This document shows positions 12,431 through 22,730 of a DNA stretch of 64,000 nt, one piece after another. The notes beneath the pieces are model-generated. The model had not been told where the DNA came from and did not search any database. It was given only the letters and a program-made list of their open reading frames with translations. Within the stretch, counting starts at the first letter, position 1. Every line of letters begins with the position of its first letter. The translations under genes were made by a program, and so were the position numbers. Origin of the DNA: Forficula auricularia (taxonomy: Eukaryota > Arthropoda > Insecta > Dermaptera > Forficulidae); the NCBI GenBank assembly GCA_024734495.1, contig JALMQS010000085.1, positions 17,926,474 to 17,990,473 on the forward strand, in the 5' to 3' direction.

Positions 12431-12926
12431 ACATTTCACATCAAATCGGACGGTTCGAAAATTTTAATTTTTGATTTTCTTCATTTTTTTTTTAATATTT
12501 TAGTGTACATCAAAAACCCTTCCTGATAAATTTTGAAATTTTTTTGATCATCGGTTTAAAAGATATCGTATTTCGATTTTTTTGATCATAACTTCTTCAA
12601 AAATGGACTTAATGGTAATTATCATAGGAACATTATCCCTCGGTCTGTAGAATGAATAGAAGTTTAAAATAAAAAATTATCAAAAATATCGAAGAGTACT
12701 TACATAGAGTTTCAAAAACAAGATTAAAATTTTCAAACTCAAAAATCGCTATAAAAACACTTTAAATATGTTTTTTTGTAATGAAATTTTCTCTGGAGAG
12801 AGACGGACTGGTAGAAATTTTAATTGGAATGTAATAGGCAGCCCAGGGGTAGTTAGGGAAGAAAAATTAACACATCAAATAAGGTGTAATTTACTGGAAT
12901 CCTTCCTCCTTTCCTTTCTACACGAC

Positions 12927-12985
12927 GTTTCGGAGATTTTCCCCTCCTTCAGGAGGTTTCAAAGGTCAATGAATGAAACAAATAA
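12927..12985 (-). ncRNA. Degenerate hammerhead-like core, left arm
   Basis: The minus strand reads CTGAAGG, a GGAG/CTCC-type hairpin and GAAACGTC. It is the inverted partner of the motif at 13.1 kb. A9 of the core is G and stem I pairs only distally, so I expect weak or no activity. Confidence 0.4.
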
Positions 12986-13078
12986 AATGTTTCCTTCTCC
13001 ACAACAGTGTTAAAAAAGAAGAAAGGTTGGAACACTTGCTGTGGAGAAGAAGGCATTTTATTTGTTTCATTCATTGAC

Positions 13079-13136
13079 CCTTTGAAACCCTGAAGAAGGA
13101 GGGAAAAATCGTCCGAAACGTCGGTTTGGTGAAAGG
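13079..13136 (+). ncRNA. Hammerhead ribozyme-like motif with minimal stem III
   Basis: The core CTGAAGA starts at 13,090. An imperfect stem II (about 13,098-13,114) is followed by GAAACGTC (13,115-13,122), placing the expected cleavage after C13,122. Stem I forms between AAACC (13,085-13,089) and GGTTT (13,123-13,127), then after an internal loop between CCTTT (13,079-13,083) and AAAGG (13,132-13,136). The self-complementary ACGT leaves no room for an intramolecular stem III but could pair between two molecules, as described for small hammerhead variants linked to Penelope-like elements. One extra base separates the core from stem II. Activity is not shown. Confidence 0.55.
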
Positions 13137-13449
13137 AGCGAAGATTCCAACAAATTCACCTTATTTGATGTGTTAATTTTTTCTTCACTATCTCTGGGCT
13201 GCCTTCCATTACATTCAATTATTTTTTATGTACTTTTTTAAAAAGTATGCAAAAAAAACAAAAATTGAGTAAAAATAAGTTATGAGCGAAAAACCGAAAT
13301 TAGATATAGATTAAATCGGTGATCAAAAAAATTTCAAAATTTACCACGATGAGTTTTTTTTTCTGGGTACTAAAAAAATGTCAAAAAATGAAGGAAATCA
13401 AAAAATTAAAATTTTTCAAAACCGTCCGATTTGTCGTGGAATGCCTCAT

Positions 13450-14373
13450 TTATATATGCGGTTCTTGAAGAAATGTGGACTAAAAAAATCCTAAAAAGAT
13501 GAAAATAGGTAGAAAAAAAACAGCCTGTAATTGTAATCGTTATCCGAATTCTGGTCGTTATCTGAGACAAGATTTTTACAAAATAAAAAAATCGTTAAGC
13601 GATTTGGTCATTGACTAGGGCGTACGTTAACCGAGGGTTCCACTGTATTGAAAAATGAAAAACGAGAAGATTTTCAATAATCTTTCAATCATTCATATAT
13701 ATAATCCGCTTCTAGAAGGGAAAAGACTCAAACATTGGCACGGGGCACTTTGACATATTATATAACCTTCTCCTTCCCGAAGACATTTAGACAAGCACAA
13801 GTGCCTCCGGCCAGGCTGGTTTATTATATATTCTTGATAGAATAGATTGAATTACTGTTTCGCTAAATAACTTGAATGAATACCAGGTTCAATATCTGAT
13901 GATGCAAAGTCCGTCTTCCAACTTTAGAGCAATATATGCGCAATCGGCGATAACAAGTGAATATTCCATAATCTACAAGTTGGAAAGTAAGTGTTCCTAA
14001 GAGGAGGCTTTTGTCTACTGATAAGCAGCATTTCATTCCTCTACGTGAATAGCTGGCTTGTACGTACACTAGCTAATAACGTGCTTTTCAACTTAATTTT
14101 CATTCCCCAGGCTTGGGGTAGTTAACTCCACTAATCGAATATTAAATAGGTCCTAAAAGATCTTTTAACGTTTCAAGTATTGCCCTCTTGTCGACCGAGA
14201 TTCTCTTTTTGTTTGGGTTTAATTTTCTTGAACCCCAAATGAAAAAGAAAATAAATCCAGCTTTGAAATTGGAATCGAAGAGACTTTCTTATATATATAT
14301 TTCTTTAATTCTATTAAAACTTTTTTCTATTTATTTGATTTCTTGTATTTCGCTTATTGATCATGTTACCAAT
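13450..14373. other. No gene seen
   Basis: A somewhat more complex stretch at 13,700-14,160 has no second copy in the window, but neither strand gives a splice-bounded frame with a recognisable motif. Confidence 0.35.
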
Positions 14374-15075
14374 TTTATTTTATATTATTTTGAATTAAAT
14401 CGAAGTGCGTGTTTTTTGCAAAAAAATGTTACTAGTACTAGTACAATCACTCTCAGAACATTAAATTATCGTTAAAAAATTGATCTGTCATGATTACAAT
14501 CAGGTTCAAAAATCTTTTGAAATAACCTCTTACTCAAAATATCCCTACACTAGTCAAATCAAACTTAGAAAACTTATTATTTAACCTTAGTTCCAAAATT
14601 CTCCTATATTTATTTTATATAATTTTGAATTAAATCTAAGTGATGCGTATCTTTTGCAAAAAAGTGTTAGTAGTACTAGTACAATCACTCTCAGAACATT
14701 AAATTAACGTTAAAAAATTGATCTGTCATGAGTACAATCAGGTTCAAAAATCTTTTGAAATAACCTCTTACTCAAAATGTCACTACACTAGTCAAATCAA
14801 ACTTTGAAAACTTATTATATAACCGTAGTTTCAAAATTCTCCTACATTTATTTTATATTATTTTAAATTAAATCGAGACCTCTTTTGCAAAAAGTAATAT
14901 TGGTACTAGTAAAATCACTCTCACAAGATTAAATTAACCTTAAAAAATTGATCTCCCATGAGTACAATCAGATTCAAATATCTTTTAAAATAACCTCTTA
15001 CTCAAAATGTCATTACACTAGTCAAATCAAACTTAGAAATGTAATTATATACCATTAGTTTCATGATTTCCTTAC
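14374..15075. repeat. Three-unit tandem repeat, about 230-235 bp period
   Basis: Units start near 14,374, 14,606 and 14,840. Each has TTTTGAATTAAATCGAAGTG-like sequence, TACTAGTACAATCACTCTC, TTGATCTGTCATGA and CACTAGTCAAATCAAACTT. The third unit has a short internal deletion. The plus-strand frame at 14,188-14,475 runs into the first unit and is not a credible gene. Confidence 0.85.
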
Positions 15076-15280
15076 AAGAGATATTGTCAATCTAAAAAGT
15101 GTAATTAAATAAATTTATAATTTTCTCATTAATATAACAAAGAATAATTAACATATTAACGAAAATTGTTTTTGATCGCGCTTTTTAAACAAGATTTATA
15201 TCGCGAGACTACTGCTGGTTGAGGCTATTGCAGTCTGCTGAGTCTTAAGTCTGGACCAATTCAATGAAAAAGATATGATC

Positions 15281-15516
15281 CATTTAGCTATAATCGAGCA
15301 TCATTTCGTGTTTAGCCAGCATTACGCTTTTACATCAAACACTGATATGGATCACCAAATGAATTTGTAATCTGAGATGTTACATATTCAATCTCCCAGT
15401 CCAGCGCGCTCGATCTGTTAACACATGTGTTAGTGGTTTGGTGATCCATATCAGTGTTTGATATAAAAAGCGGCATGCGGGCTAAACGCGAAATCATGCT
15501 GGATTATAACTAAATG
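15281..15516. repeat. Central hairpin of the foldback element
   Basis: CATTTAGCTATAATCGAGCA and TTTCGTGTTTAGCC on the left pair with GGGCTAAACGCGAAATCATG and GATTATAACTAAATG on the right. A further inner pair is ACTGATATGGATCACCAAA with TTTGGTGATCCATATCAGT. In the 4.7-kb copy this hairpin has collapsed to its base. Confidence 0.8.
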
Positions 15517-15613
15517 AAATTGAAAGTTTTTGTGCCGAGAGTAGAAGAATTTTTATATATTGAAGGAGACAATAAAAGAGTGTGTCTTCTGCTGGAATTA
15601 TACATTTTATTTA

Positions 15614-15668
15614 TTTATAACGAGACTATAGTTTCGAGGCCTTTGCCCTCTTCATCAGTCTATTACAA
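15614..15668 (-). ncRNA. Hammerhead ribozyme-like motif, left arm
   Basis: The minus strand has CTGATGA (15,658-15,652), one unpaired A, stem II GAGGGC/GGCCTC with loop AAA and a mismatch, then GAAAC, TATA and GTC. ACTATAGT can be a two-base-pair stem III with a four-base loop, or an eight-base dimer interface. Stem I is TC/GA, an internal loop, then TTATAA pairing with TTGTAA. All core bases are present apart from the extra A before stem II. Confidence 0.6.
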
Positions 15669-15700
15669 TTGGTTCACAGGAATTAATTTATGTGAATCAA

Positions 15701-15756
15701 TTGTAATAGACTGATGAAGATGGCAAAAGCCCTCGAAACTATAGTCTCGTTATAAA
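15701..15756 (+). ncRNA. Hammerhead ribozyme-like motif, right arm
   Basis: CTGATGA at 15,711, extra A, stem II GATGGC/GCCCTC with one weak position and a short A loop, then GAAAC at 15,735, TATA and GTC ending at 15,746, the predicted cleavage position. Stem I pairs TTGTAA (15,701-15,706) with TTATAA (15,750-15,755) across an internal loop, then GA (15,709-15,710) with TC (15,747-15,748). Because the element is a palindrome, transcripts of either strand would contain a sense-orientation core. Confidence 0.6.
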
Positions 15757-16010
15757 TAAATAAAATTTATAATTCCAGCAGAAGACACACTCTTTTATTG
15801 TCTCCTTCAATATAACTAAATGGTTCATATCTTTGTCATTCTCTCATGGTCCAGACTTAAGACTCAGCAGACTCAAATAGCCTTAACCAGCAGTAGTCTC
15901 ATCGATATACCACATATATCTTGTTTAAAAAGCGAGATCAAAAACAATTCTCATTAATATGTTAATTATTCTTTGATATATTAGTGAGAAAATTATAAAT
16001 TTATTTAACT

Positions 16011-17752
16011 TCATTATTTCAAGCTAGAAATATATAAATTCGGATATTATTTTCACTTAATATTTGACAAAAATTACCTGCTTTCGATTCGCGATTGAAT
16101 CAAATACAGGAAACTTATGATTAAGTAATTAAATAACTTTGACAGCTTCGAAATATAAATTTGGCCAAACAAAAAACAAACTGGGCTTGCTTATTTTATT
16201 TTTTGATTTTTTTTTTTTATAATTCAATGACATAGTTTAGAACACACAAGCTTCCTTTCGATTCTGTTTTATTATAAACCTTTCTACAAAACAGATTTTT
16301 AAACATTTCTTCGGGAATTATCCACTGATAATGCTTGTTTCACTAAAATCAGAAGGCACTTATAGTACTTTTTAAAATCACCTTGACCCTATTAAAATCT
16401 AGTTATAGATCAATCAGAAGTGAGCAGGTTCAAGCAACTATCATATCTTCTTCATCAGGATTTAGAAGAGGCCCCTAAACCTTAGCGTAAACTAGTTTTA
16501 GTGACAAATTTAATAGCAGATAAATTTTATAAAAAATAATAAATAAATTAAATTTTATTATTATTATTATAGTCAAAAAATAAATATTCACTGAGTTTAT
16601 TATCATACGAATTAGTAATCTCATATTTCGTAAAGTCTTCATTAAACGTAATGTTGCTAAAGTATACTAATACAAATAATAATAATAACAATAATAATAA
16701 TTATAATAATTAGCTCTCGCAAATATTTAGCTGAAAACAGAAGGTGTACAACGACCTGCTAAAAAGAGAAAGAGAGATAATAATTTCGGAAAATAATTAA
16801 AACCAATTGAACTTGTGACAAATGAGGCAGATAATTTATGTTAATGATTCTATAAAATATAGCGAAACAAAATAAAATTTAAAACAATATAGGAAGCAAT
16901 CTCTGATCAAAAATGCGAACATAATAATAAAAGGGGAAATATATATTAGGTTTAATTTGAATATTAGATTTAATTTATTTATATTATATATAAATCTGAA
17001 AACAATGGGAAAGAGAAAGAGGGAAGTTAATTACTGATAATATACCTAAATCCATTTTGGACATAAATTATCCTATATAATTATAAATAAATTTAAAGTT
17101 ATGATAGCAACAGCTGGCTTTTGCTATAGTCATATTGGTCCATCTAACAGCTACTTTAGCAGACTACTAGTATTTGTAATTCAAAGTATAAATCAAAATT
17201 TCTTGTTTTGAAATTGTGCATATTTAAGGCTCAATTTTCCGACACTTGTGAGTTAAAAAAATTTGGGGTAATCCAATCTTATAGGGATAATGTGTTATGT
17301 AAAAAAAGATAAAATTCGAATTCTGAAAGCTAAAATGATAAGCTAGATAAATGAAATTTATGTAGACAAATTTTTATTTCGAGCCTGTAAACGAATCTTG
17401 AATTTGAATAGGTGTCTGCATATTTAGTATAATTTTAAGTTTTTAGGATTTATTTAGGCAGATATATTTTTTTAATTTATTAAAAAAATTATTTTAAACA
17501 AATAGGAAATTACTCAAGTCAATTAAAATTTTGTTTTATAGAAAAAATAAGACATAAAGGACTTACCTTTAGTTAAATTTTCAATTTTATCTTGCGGTGC
17601 ATTCTTTTAGGTTTGTTTATGAAATTATATTTTTTATTTCGCAATGGATAAACTAAAAAGCAAAATTACGTTAACAAAATGGAACTGAAGCAGCAAATCG
17701 GGAAAACTCGAATGTTTTTATGGTAAACTCTACCTTTTCTATTCTCTACCTA
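16011..17752. other. AT-rich DNA, no gene seen
   Basis: 16,011-16,125 repeats the 5.03-5.15 kb sequence. (AAT)n-like microsatellites lie at 16,550-16,570 and 16,675-16,710. No exon recognised. Confidence 0.45.
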
Positions 17753-18600
17753 TGGGGCCATCCATAAATTACGTCACATGTTAATGGGGGGGGGAGGGTC
17801 AACAAAGTGTGACATCGAGTGACAGGGGGGTCATGAGCTTCGTGACCTCACATGTATAAATCTAAAGTATTAAAATTCAAATCTAACGAAAAACTATTTA
17901 AATTTTGGATCGATCATTTGATTTGTTATGTTTTGTAAAATTTCTAAAATGGTTGATTTATTATTGATTTTATGAAAAAAATTAAATAGAAATATATAAA
18001 TAATTTTGAAAGTGTTGTTTTCATTTAATTCAGGACCACCGGCACTCTCTTCATGTACACACCGGTCCCCAACCGACTTAGATCACGCAAGAGCTTCTTG
18101 AGAACTTCGCAGGCTATAGCAGCAGAGCGAGTCTCCTTGTGGTCTTCGCAGTCCGGCGATAATGAAGTAAAGGAAAAACTCCACCCCCCGGCAAAGATCT
18201 ACCATGGCAAGTCTGGCGCACTCTGAATAGACTGTTGGGGTGGGGAGAAGCAAATAAAATTTTGTTCAGATGGGGCTACACCGACACGTCGTTCTCGTTT
18301 GAAGCCCCAGAGACAATGTGCAACCGCCTTTCCTGCCCGGATAATCCGGTTACCGTGGTGGAGCGGGAGTTGGAGCTGGCCACATCGGAAGCTGTCCAAC
18401 TAGCTGTCCACCTCCAAAGAAGAGTTTAATTGTTGCCATCAACACGAAATTTAAAATTGTCTAAACCTAAAATCGCAAAATATGTGACGTCATACCAGGA
18501 CAAGGTGAGGGTTACACAAATGTGACCACCTGTGACAAGGATGCGGGAGGGGTTCCAAAAATCATGAAATTTGTGTGACGTAATTTATGGATGGGCCCTA
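17753..18600. mobile_element. TIR element with CCATCCATAAATTACGTCAC ends and a captured gene fragment
   Basis: The left end GGGGCCATCCATAAATTACG then TCACA is mirrored at the right by TGTGTGACGTAATTTATGG then ATGGGCCC. G-rich subterminal sequence (about 17,786-17,830 and 18,480-18,560) has further inverted GTGAC motifs. Between the ends sits a broken piece of a non-LTR retrotransposon ORF (18,032-18,429), so the element carries foreign coding sequence. I cannot assign the superfamily; the target duplication is unclear (a CCTAT-like match on both sides). Confidence 0.75.
18032..18429 (+). pseudogene. C-terminal fragment of a non-LTR retrotransposon ORF2
   Basis: From 18,032 the frame reads RTTGTLFMYTPVPNRLRSRK and SFLRT; after about 18,190 the frame shifts by one and continues WRTLNRLLGWGEANK, LFRWGYTDT, APETMCNRLSCPDNPV and QLAVHLQRRV, then TAA at 18,427. 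The patterns R-L-x-S-R-K-S-F, L-N-R-L-x-x-G-x-G, A-P-E-T-M and L-S-C-P are typical of the region after the reverse transcriptase domain in Jockey/CR1-like elements. The usual C-x-C before APETM is missing (SFSFE), and a frameshift interrupts the fragment, so it is non-functional. It is GC-rich relative to the surroundings and lies wholly inside the TIR element. Confidence 0.75.
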
Positions 18601-19353
18601 TTTAAAGTTTATGTAAATATTATCCTTTCCTACATACTTTAAGGCTTACATGCCATAAGCTCTGGAGCATTCCATAACGACTGGACTCGCCTAGCTCATA
18701 CGCAGTTTCACATTCTTCTACGCATAAAGTGTTGCCTAAATACAGGCGCCCACAACATAATAAATCAATTTCAAATTCAGATTATATTTTAAGGATTTTA
18801 GTTAGTACAGCTATTTATTTATATTTCTTAATTCAATATTTTTCTTATACGTGCAAAAAAAAATTGAATTAGTTAAAAAGCTCTAAATGAAAAAAATAAT
18901 TCAAACTCATTCCCGGACTAGTCACGCCGGATGGCTTTACTAAAGACGTCACAGGCGAGAATAAGACGTCCAAAAGCGTAAACAAATATAAACATAAGAC
19001 GCAATAAGCCACAAAGGCGCACAAAAAATAAATACCCTCCAAAGTGTTGGGCATTGCATAGTAGCCCAATAACTGACTCGTAGTGATTAATAAATAAAAT
19101 AAAATAAAATAAAAATAAAAATAAAAATTGTAGTTTAATTTAATTGGGGTTTAGTCTAAAAATAAAACATAAAATAAAACTCAACTCCTACGGGGACGAG
19201 CCCTCTGATAATGAAATATAAAAATATTTCATGAATGCACACGGATTTATGTATATTGGGATGGTTCATCATCGTTTGGCTACTCCGTACTGTAATTTTG
19301 AATCATTTTGGGGACAACTACACATTGTATTACTTATTATTTTATATACACTT
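18601..19353. other. No gene seen
   Basis: Includes an (AAAAT)n-like microsatellite at about 19,090-19,130. The minus-strand frame at 18,869-19,069 contains no recognised domain. Confidence 0.4.
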
Positions 19354-19370
19354 TAATACAATTTATGGGA

Positions 19371-19591
19371 GCCGGGTTGGCTCAGTTGGCTAACGCACTG
19401 GTCTCGTTTCGACATCGATCGATTATGACGATGTTGGAATGGGAGGCCGGGGTCTGATCCTAGCTGACGAATAAAAATTTCTACCGGCTGAAAACTCGGC
19501 TCCCCCACTAACCCTACTAACACTTTAGCTTATGTGCTGTCCTAAAATGGGCTTTGTTCCCGGTGACATTAAAATAAATAAAAAAAAAAAA
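19371..19591 (+). mobile_element. tRNA-derived SINE, family 1, plus strand, 17-bp TSD
   Basis: Perfect 17-bp target duplication TAATACAATTTATGGGA at 19,354-19,370 and 19,592-19,608. The head has an A box (TTGGCTCAGTTGGCTAACGC) and a degenerate B box (GGTCTGATCC); the body ends TGGGCTTTGTTCCCGGTGAC followed by AAATAAAT and an A run. These are the features of a pol III SINE mobilised by target-primed reverse transcription. A second copy lies inverted at 28.5-28.7 kb. Confidence 0.93.
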
Positions 19592-19608
19592 TAATACAAT
19601 TTATGGGA

Positions 19609-20463
19609 AAAATTTTTGATCTTCCGCCACAGCTATAGCTATTTTATCTAATTTATTATATTTATTTATTTTAATTATCTACATTTTCATATATAACAAT
19701 AAAGGAAACTTTATAAGTACAAAATACTAATTCGAAGTTACCTGTTGATGATACCCTGTCTACCTGGACTTTTGCAGATAAAAAAATGGCGGCCCAACTT
19801 TGGCATTTTATATACATATTTTACTCTCGATTGGTAATATATTTTTCAGGAAACTCAATAACTACATTTATGTAATAAAATTATCAACTTTAAAGTTTTA
19901 TTAATAATAGCTATGCTGGAAAATTGGACGTCGACCCTATCAAATTTTGTTTATTAATACACGAGCTTTTCGTGCGTGCCTTCGGCACGCCCTCGAAGCT
20001 CGGCCCTCTGGGCTGGTGCCCTGGCGGGCAGCGTCTCGGTCAAAAATTTTTATTCCTCTTAAAAAACCACACTCCAAATGTATATCCGTAAACTACCGAA
20101 AATACATCGTCTCTTAAAAGTTTCGCAACTTTAATTTTTGAGTGGCAAGGGGGGGGAGGAACAATTATCAATATATTTAATGTTTCTTAATTTAAAATGA
20201 ATTGGAGTCTTTCATTTCAAAATTCGAATATATATATTTTAAATTTGCCTGGTTAATGAAAATCGATTGGAGCTTAAAATCCGAGCTGAGAATTATATTT
20301 CAAATTTGCCTCGTTAATTAATATATATTTAATGTTTATTAATTTAAAATCTATTGTTGTTTTTTCATTTTCATTCGAGTTCAAATGAATACAATATTAT
20401 CTAGACACAAAGTCTAAATCAAAAATATATAGTTTTAGTAAAAGAAATCAAGATATAAATATT
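19609..20463. other. No gene; short GC-rich patch at 19,965-20,045
   Basis: The patch contains CGTGCCTTCGGCACG and GGCCCTCTGGGCTGGTGCCC, which are inverted GC-rich palindromes standing out from the AT-rich background. It may be a retroelement 5' fragment. No frame supports a gene. Confidence 0.35.
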
Positions 20464-20545
20464 AATGTGACATTGGTCTAGTGGTTAGAGCAGACGACCA
20501 TAGTTCAAGAGTTCGTCGGTTCGATTCTAGGCAAGAGGGTAATTT
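20464..20545 (+). repeat. tRNA-like sequence (SINE head or tRNA pseudogene)
   Basis: TTGGTCTAGTGGTTAGAGCA resembles a tRNA A box and D arm, and GTCGGTTCGATTCTAGGC a B box and T arm. The acceptor ends do not pair well, so a functional tRNA is unlikely. No poly(A) tail or target duplication was found. Confidence 0.5.
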
Positions 20546-20693
20546 TTTAGAGAAATTTCTCTAAGCGTTGTTACAAATTAATCTAGATAAATATATACCA
20601 TATAGTATTATATTATCAAAATATTAATACCATTTAGAAATTCGATAGGTGAAGATCGACCTAAGTCGGGATCTTAGACTATATTAGAACATA

Positions 20694-21901
20694 TGAGGCG
20701 TTGCGAATACGAAGGGCGAACTCAACAAATGGTGTTTTCGAGAAAAACGCATTTGAAATCTTTTTACCGATTGTGGAGCAAGAGCGAACTCAGCAAAGGA
20801 TTTTTACCCCCTCTCTAGTCACATTTTGAAACTTTACATCAAAAATTTATATAAACAAATAAATAATTAAACAAATAGTGAAAAATGGCCTATAGCAGAT
20901 TCTTAGCAGTTTCTCGCCAGCAGCGTAGTATCATTCTGCTTACTATGAGATGGAAAGAAGGACGAACTCAACATGAAACCTATAGCTGCGTATTCTCGAG
21001 AGGGTTCTGATCCCAACAGTGAAATAAAATAAGCTGACGTGTTCTGATGTGGCCATCCACTTGACTTTACCATACAACCTGGCCCCTCACTTATATTTAA
21101 TATTTAATAAAATTATTTATAATCATTTAGGGAGGGGGGGTTAGTTTTTGCATTTTTAGACTCCTGGGACCCACTGATTATGTATACAAAATTTGGTTGA
21201 GTTTGGTAAATGGCAAAGATTTTCATTTTTCGACCCCCCCCCCCCATTTTGGGCGGTTAGTTTTTGCATTTTTAGACTTCTTGGGTCCCACTGATTATGT
21301 ATACAAAATTTGGTTGAGTTTGATAAATGGCCAAGATTTTCATTTTTAGACCCTCCCCCCCATTTTGGGCGGTTAGATTTTTGCATTTTTAGACTTTTGG
21401 GGGTCCACTGATTATGTATACAAAATTTGGTTGAGTTTGCTCAAATGACCTAGATTTTTAATTTTTAACCCCCACTCGACTCCTTAATTTTCCTTCGATA
21501 TGCACCAAAATCTAATCAGCTCTTAATCCCAATGGACCAAAACTACGTGTGAAATTTGGTTTCGATATTCACACTAGTTCTTGAGCTAGCTCGTACACAA
21601 ATTTGGTAACGCACAGACTAACTAACTAACAGACATTTTGACACAACAATTATTATTCTCGAAAAATATAATTTTTTTCGATGTTCACTTATTAGAGCTT
21701 TTTTGTAGACCTAAATGCCATGGTTTCGCTCAATTTTTTTATCGAAATATTATAGTTTCAGCCGTTTTTTAGATATTTTGAAAAAAAGAAGGAAAAAACC
21801 ACTTTTTTCATGCAGGATTACAATACTTGACCATACCCTGTATGGTAAAGTAACAAAAATGACCCAATGTTGAGTTCGCCCTTCGTATTCGCAACGCCTC
21901 A
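20694..21901. mobile_element. TIR element with 30+ bp ends and tandem internal modules
   Basis: TGAGGCGTTGCGAATACGAA then GGGCGAACTCAAC at the left is perfectly inverted at the right end (to 21,901), with TA on both outer sides, consistent with a TA-target transposon. Inside are three tandem modules of about 115 bp (21,130-21,480) built on TTAGTTTTTGCATTTTTAGA, ATGTATACAAAATTTGGTTG and a C-rich run. About 21,030-21,850 is shared with the hAT-type element at 44.5-45.6 kb. The minus-strand frame at 21,156-21,386 is a translation of the modules. Confidence 0.8.
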
Positions 21902-21949
21902 TATGGTAATTGTTTCTCACTATATATGCTGGACTTTTGTTGTGCTTTA

Positions 21950-22730
21950 ATCGCAATACCGAACATGATCAACACATCTACCACGAACGAAACTTATATA
22001 TATAAGATTCAGCCAGAATTTGTTCTCTTGATTTTTCCTTTTCATACATCCTGAAATATTTCTTTAACTGACACTAAGATGATTTCATGAACTGAATGAA
22101 CCCATCCAAAGCTGTTTACCCTCGGGTCGAATTTCTTTTTTTCCTTACTCCGATTGCAATCTGGAAGTAATTTCGAAAAAGTCACGCCCTTTTGTCAGAT
22201 TCATCAGTAATTTTTTCTCTCTTTTTTTATCCAACAAATTATCCCCCGTTCTTGTTCATGTCTTGCTTTATTTAAGCCCACCTCGTTCGTCTTAGAAGAT
22301 GAAAGTTTTCTTCAATGAAATGAATTTCACATTTCATTTACAGACAGACATAGATTTCTAACTAATTGGCTCAGACACAAAACCACTAATTACAACAAGA
22401 TTTCTACCCCACTCATCCCTTCGACCTTCGTTTTCGCCCACTTCACCTTCTTGAAGAGGATTGCTCTCTAACCCTCTTGAAAATTAATAATATAAATGAA
22501 TATTGTTTTTTGGTGCAGAATAAATAAAAGTTTTAATCTTTGATGTTTTCACGTTAATAATAAAATAAAATCAGAGGATATTCTTTTATAGGTTGTAAAA
22601 CTTGTTCATAATGAAATTATTTAATTGAAAAGGTTTAGTTTGCCAAGAGTAGGAGAGTTGATAATTCATAAGGAGGTTGTCCTCTGCTTGAGGCCAATAA
22701 CCATCTACATATATAACTATGTTGCAGTAT
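21950..22730. other. Apparently single-copy island plus repeat fragment
   Basis: 22,020-22,600 is more complex than the flanks and has no other copy in the window. I see no convincing exon. At 22,618-22,700 lies a copy of the AGAGTTGATAATT repeat (see 7.44 and 39.5 kb). Confidence 0.35.

Larger units (their letters stand above)
12821..13220. mobile_element. Inner foldback element carrying hammerhead-like cores
   Basis: The arms start GGAATGTAATAGGCAGCCCA and end with the inverted counterpart GGGCTGCC then TTCCATTACATTC. Matching blocks include AACACATCAAATAAGGTG and AATGAATGAAACAAATAAAA. Each arm has a hammerhead-like core in opposite orientation: the right arm (+) is well formed, the left arm (-) has GG where GA is expected after CTGAA. 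Confidence 0.8.
12431..13449. mobile_element. Outer foldback element, AAATCGGACGGTT ends
   Basis: The outer arms are inverted copies: CATCAAATCGGACGGTT near 12,438 and AACCGTCCGATTTGTCG near 13,420, followed inward by matching ATTTTGAAATTTTTTTGATC-type sequence. The centre of this palindrome is occupied by a second, unrelated palindrome (12,821-13,220), so the structure is nested. No coding capacity. Confidence 0.75.
15517..15811. mobile_element. Hammerhead-bearing palindromic element, copy 2 (11-bp TSD)
   Basis: Inserted at the base of the central hairpin and flanked by the perfect 11-bp repeat ATAACTAAATG (15,506-15,516 and 15,812-15,822). The left end is complete (AAATTGAAAGTTTTTGTGCC then GAGAGTAG); the right end stops at GTCTCCTTCAAT. 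The arms carry TGTCTTCTGCTGGAATTATA and one hammerhead core each in opposite orientation. The 66-codon plus-strand frame at 15,514-15,714 is a by-product. Confidence 0.88.
15102..16010. mobile_element. Foldback element, GATCGCGC family, long copy
   Basis: Outer arms (about 15,102-15,258 and 15,850-16,010) match the 4.7-5.0 kb copy, including GATCGCGCTTTTTAAACAAG and GAGTCTTAAGTCTGGACCA. Unlike that copy it keeps a central hairpin (15,281-15,516) and has been invaded by the hammerhead element (15,517-15,811). Homology with the short copy continues to about 16,125. Confidence 0.85.

Noticed and set aside
16430..16480. CTGATGAAGAAGAT on the minus strand as a hammerhead core
   Set aside because: No complementary stem II and no GAAA box follow; it is a chance CTGATGA.
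17555..17580. AAAG|GTAAGT on the minus strand as an exon donor
   Set aside because: No acceptor or open frame precedes it and the surroundings are AT-rich; a lone donor consensus is not evidence of an exon.
18199..18399. Minus-strand 66-codon frame opposite the retroelement fragment
   Set aside because: It is the shadow of the plus-strand ORF2 fragment, whose conserved motifs fix the coding strand.
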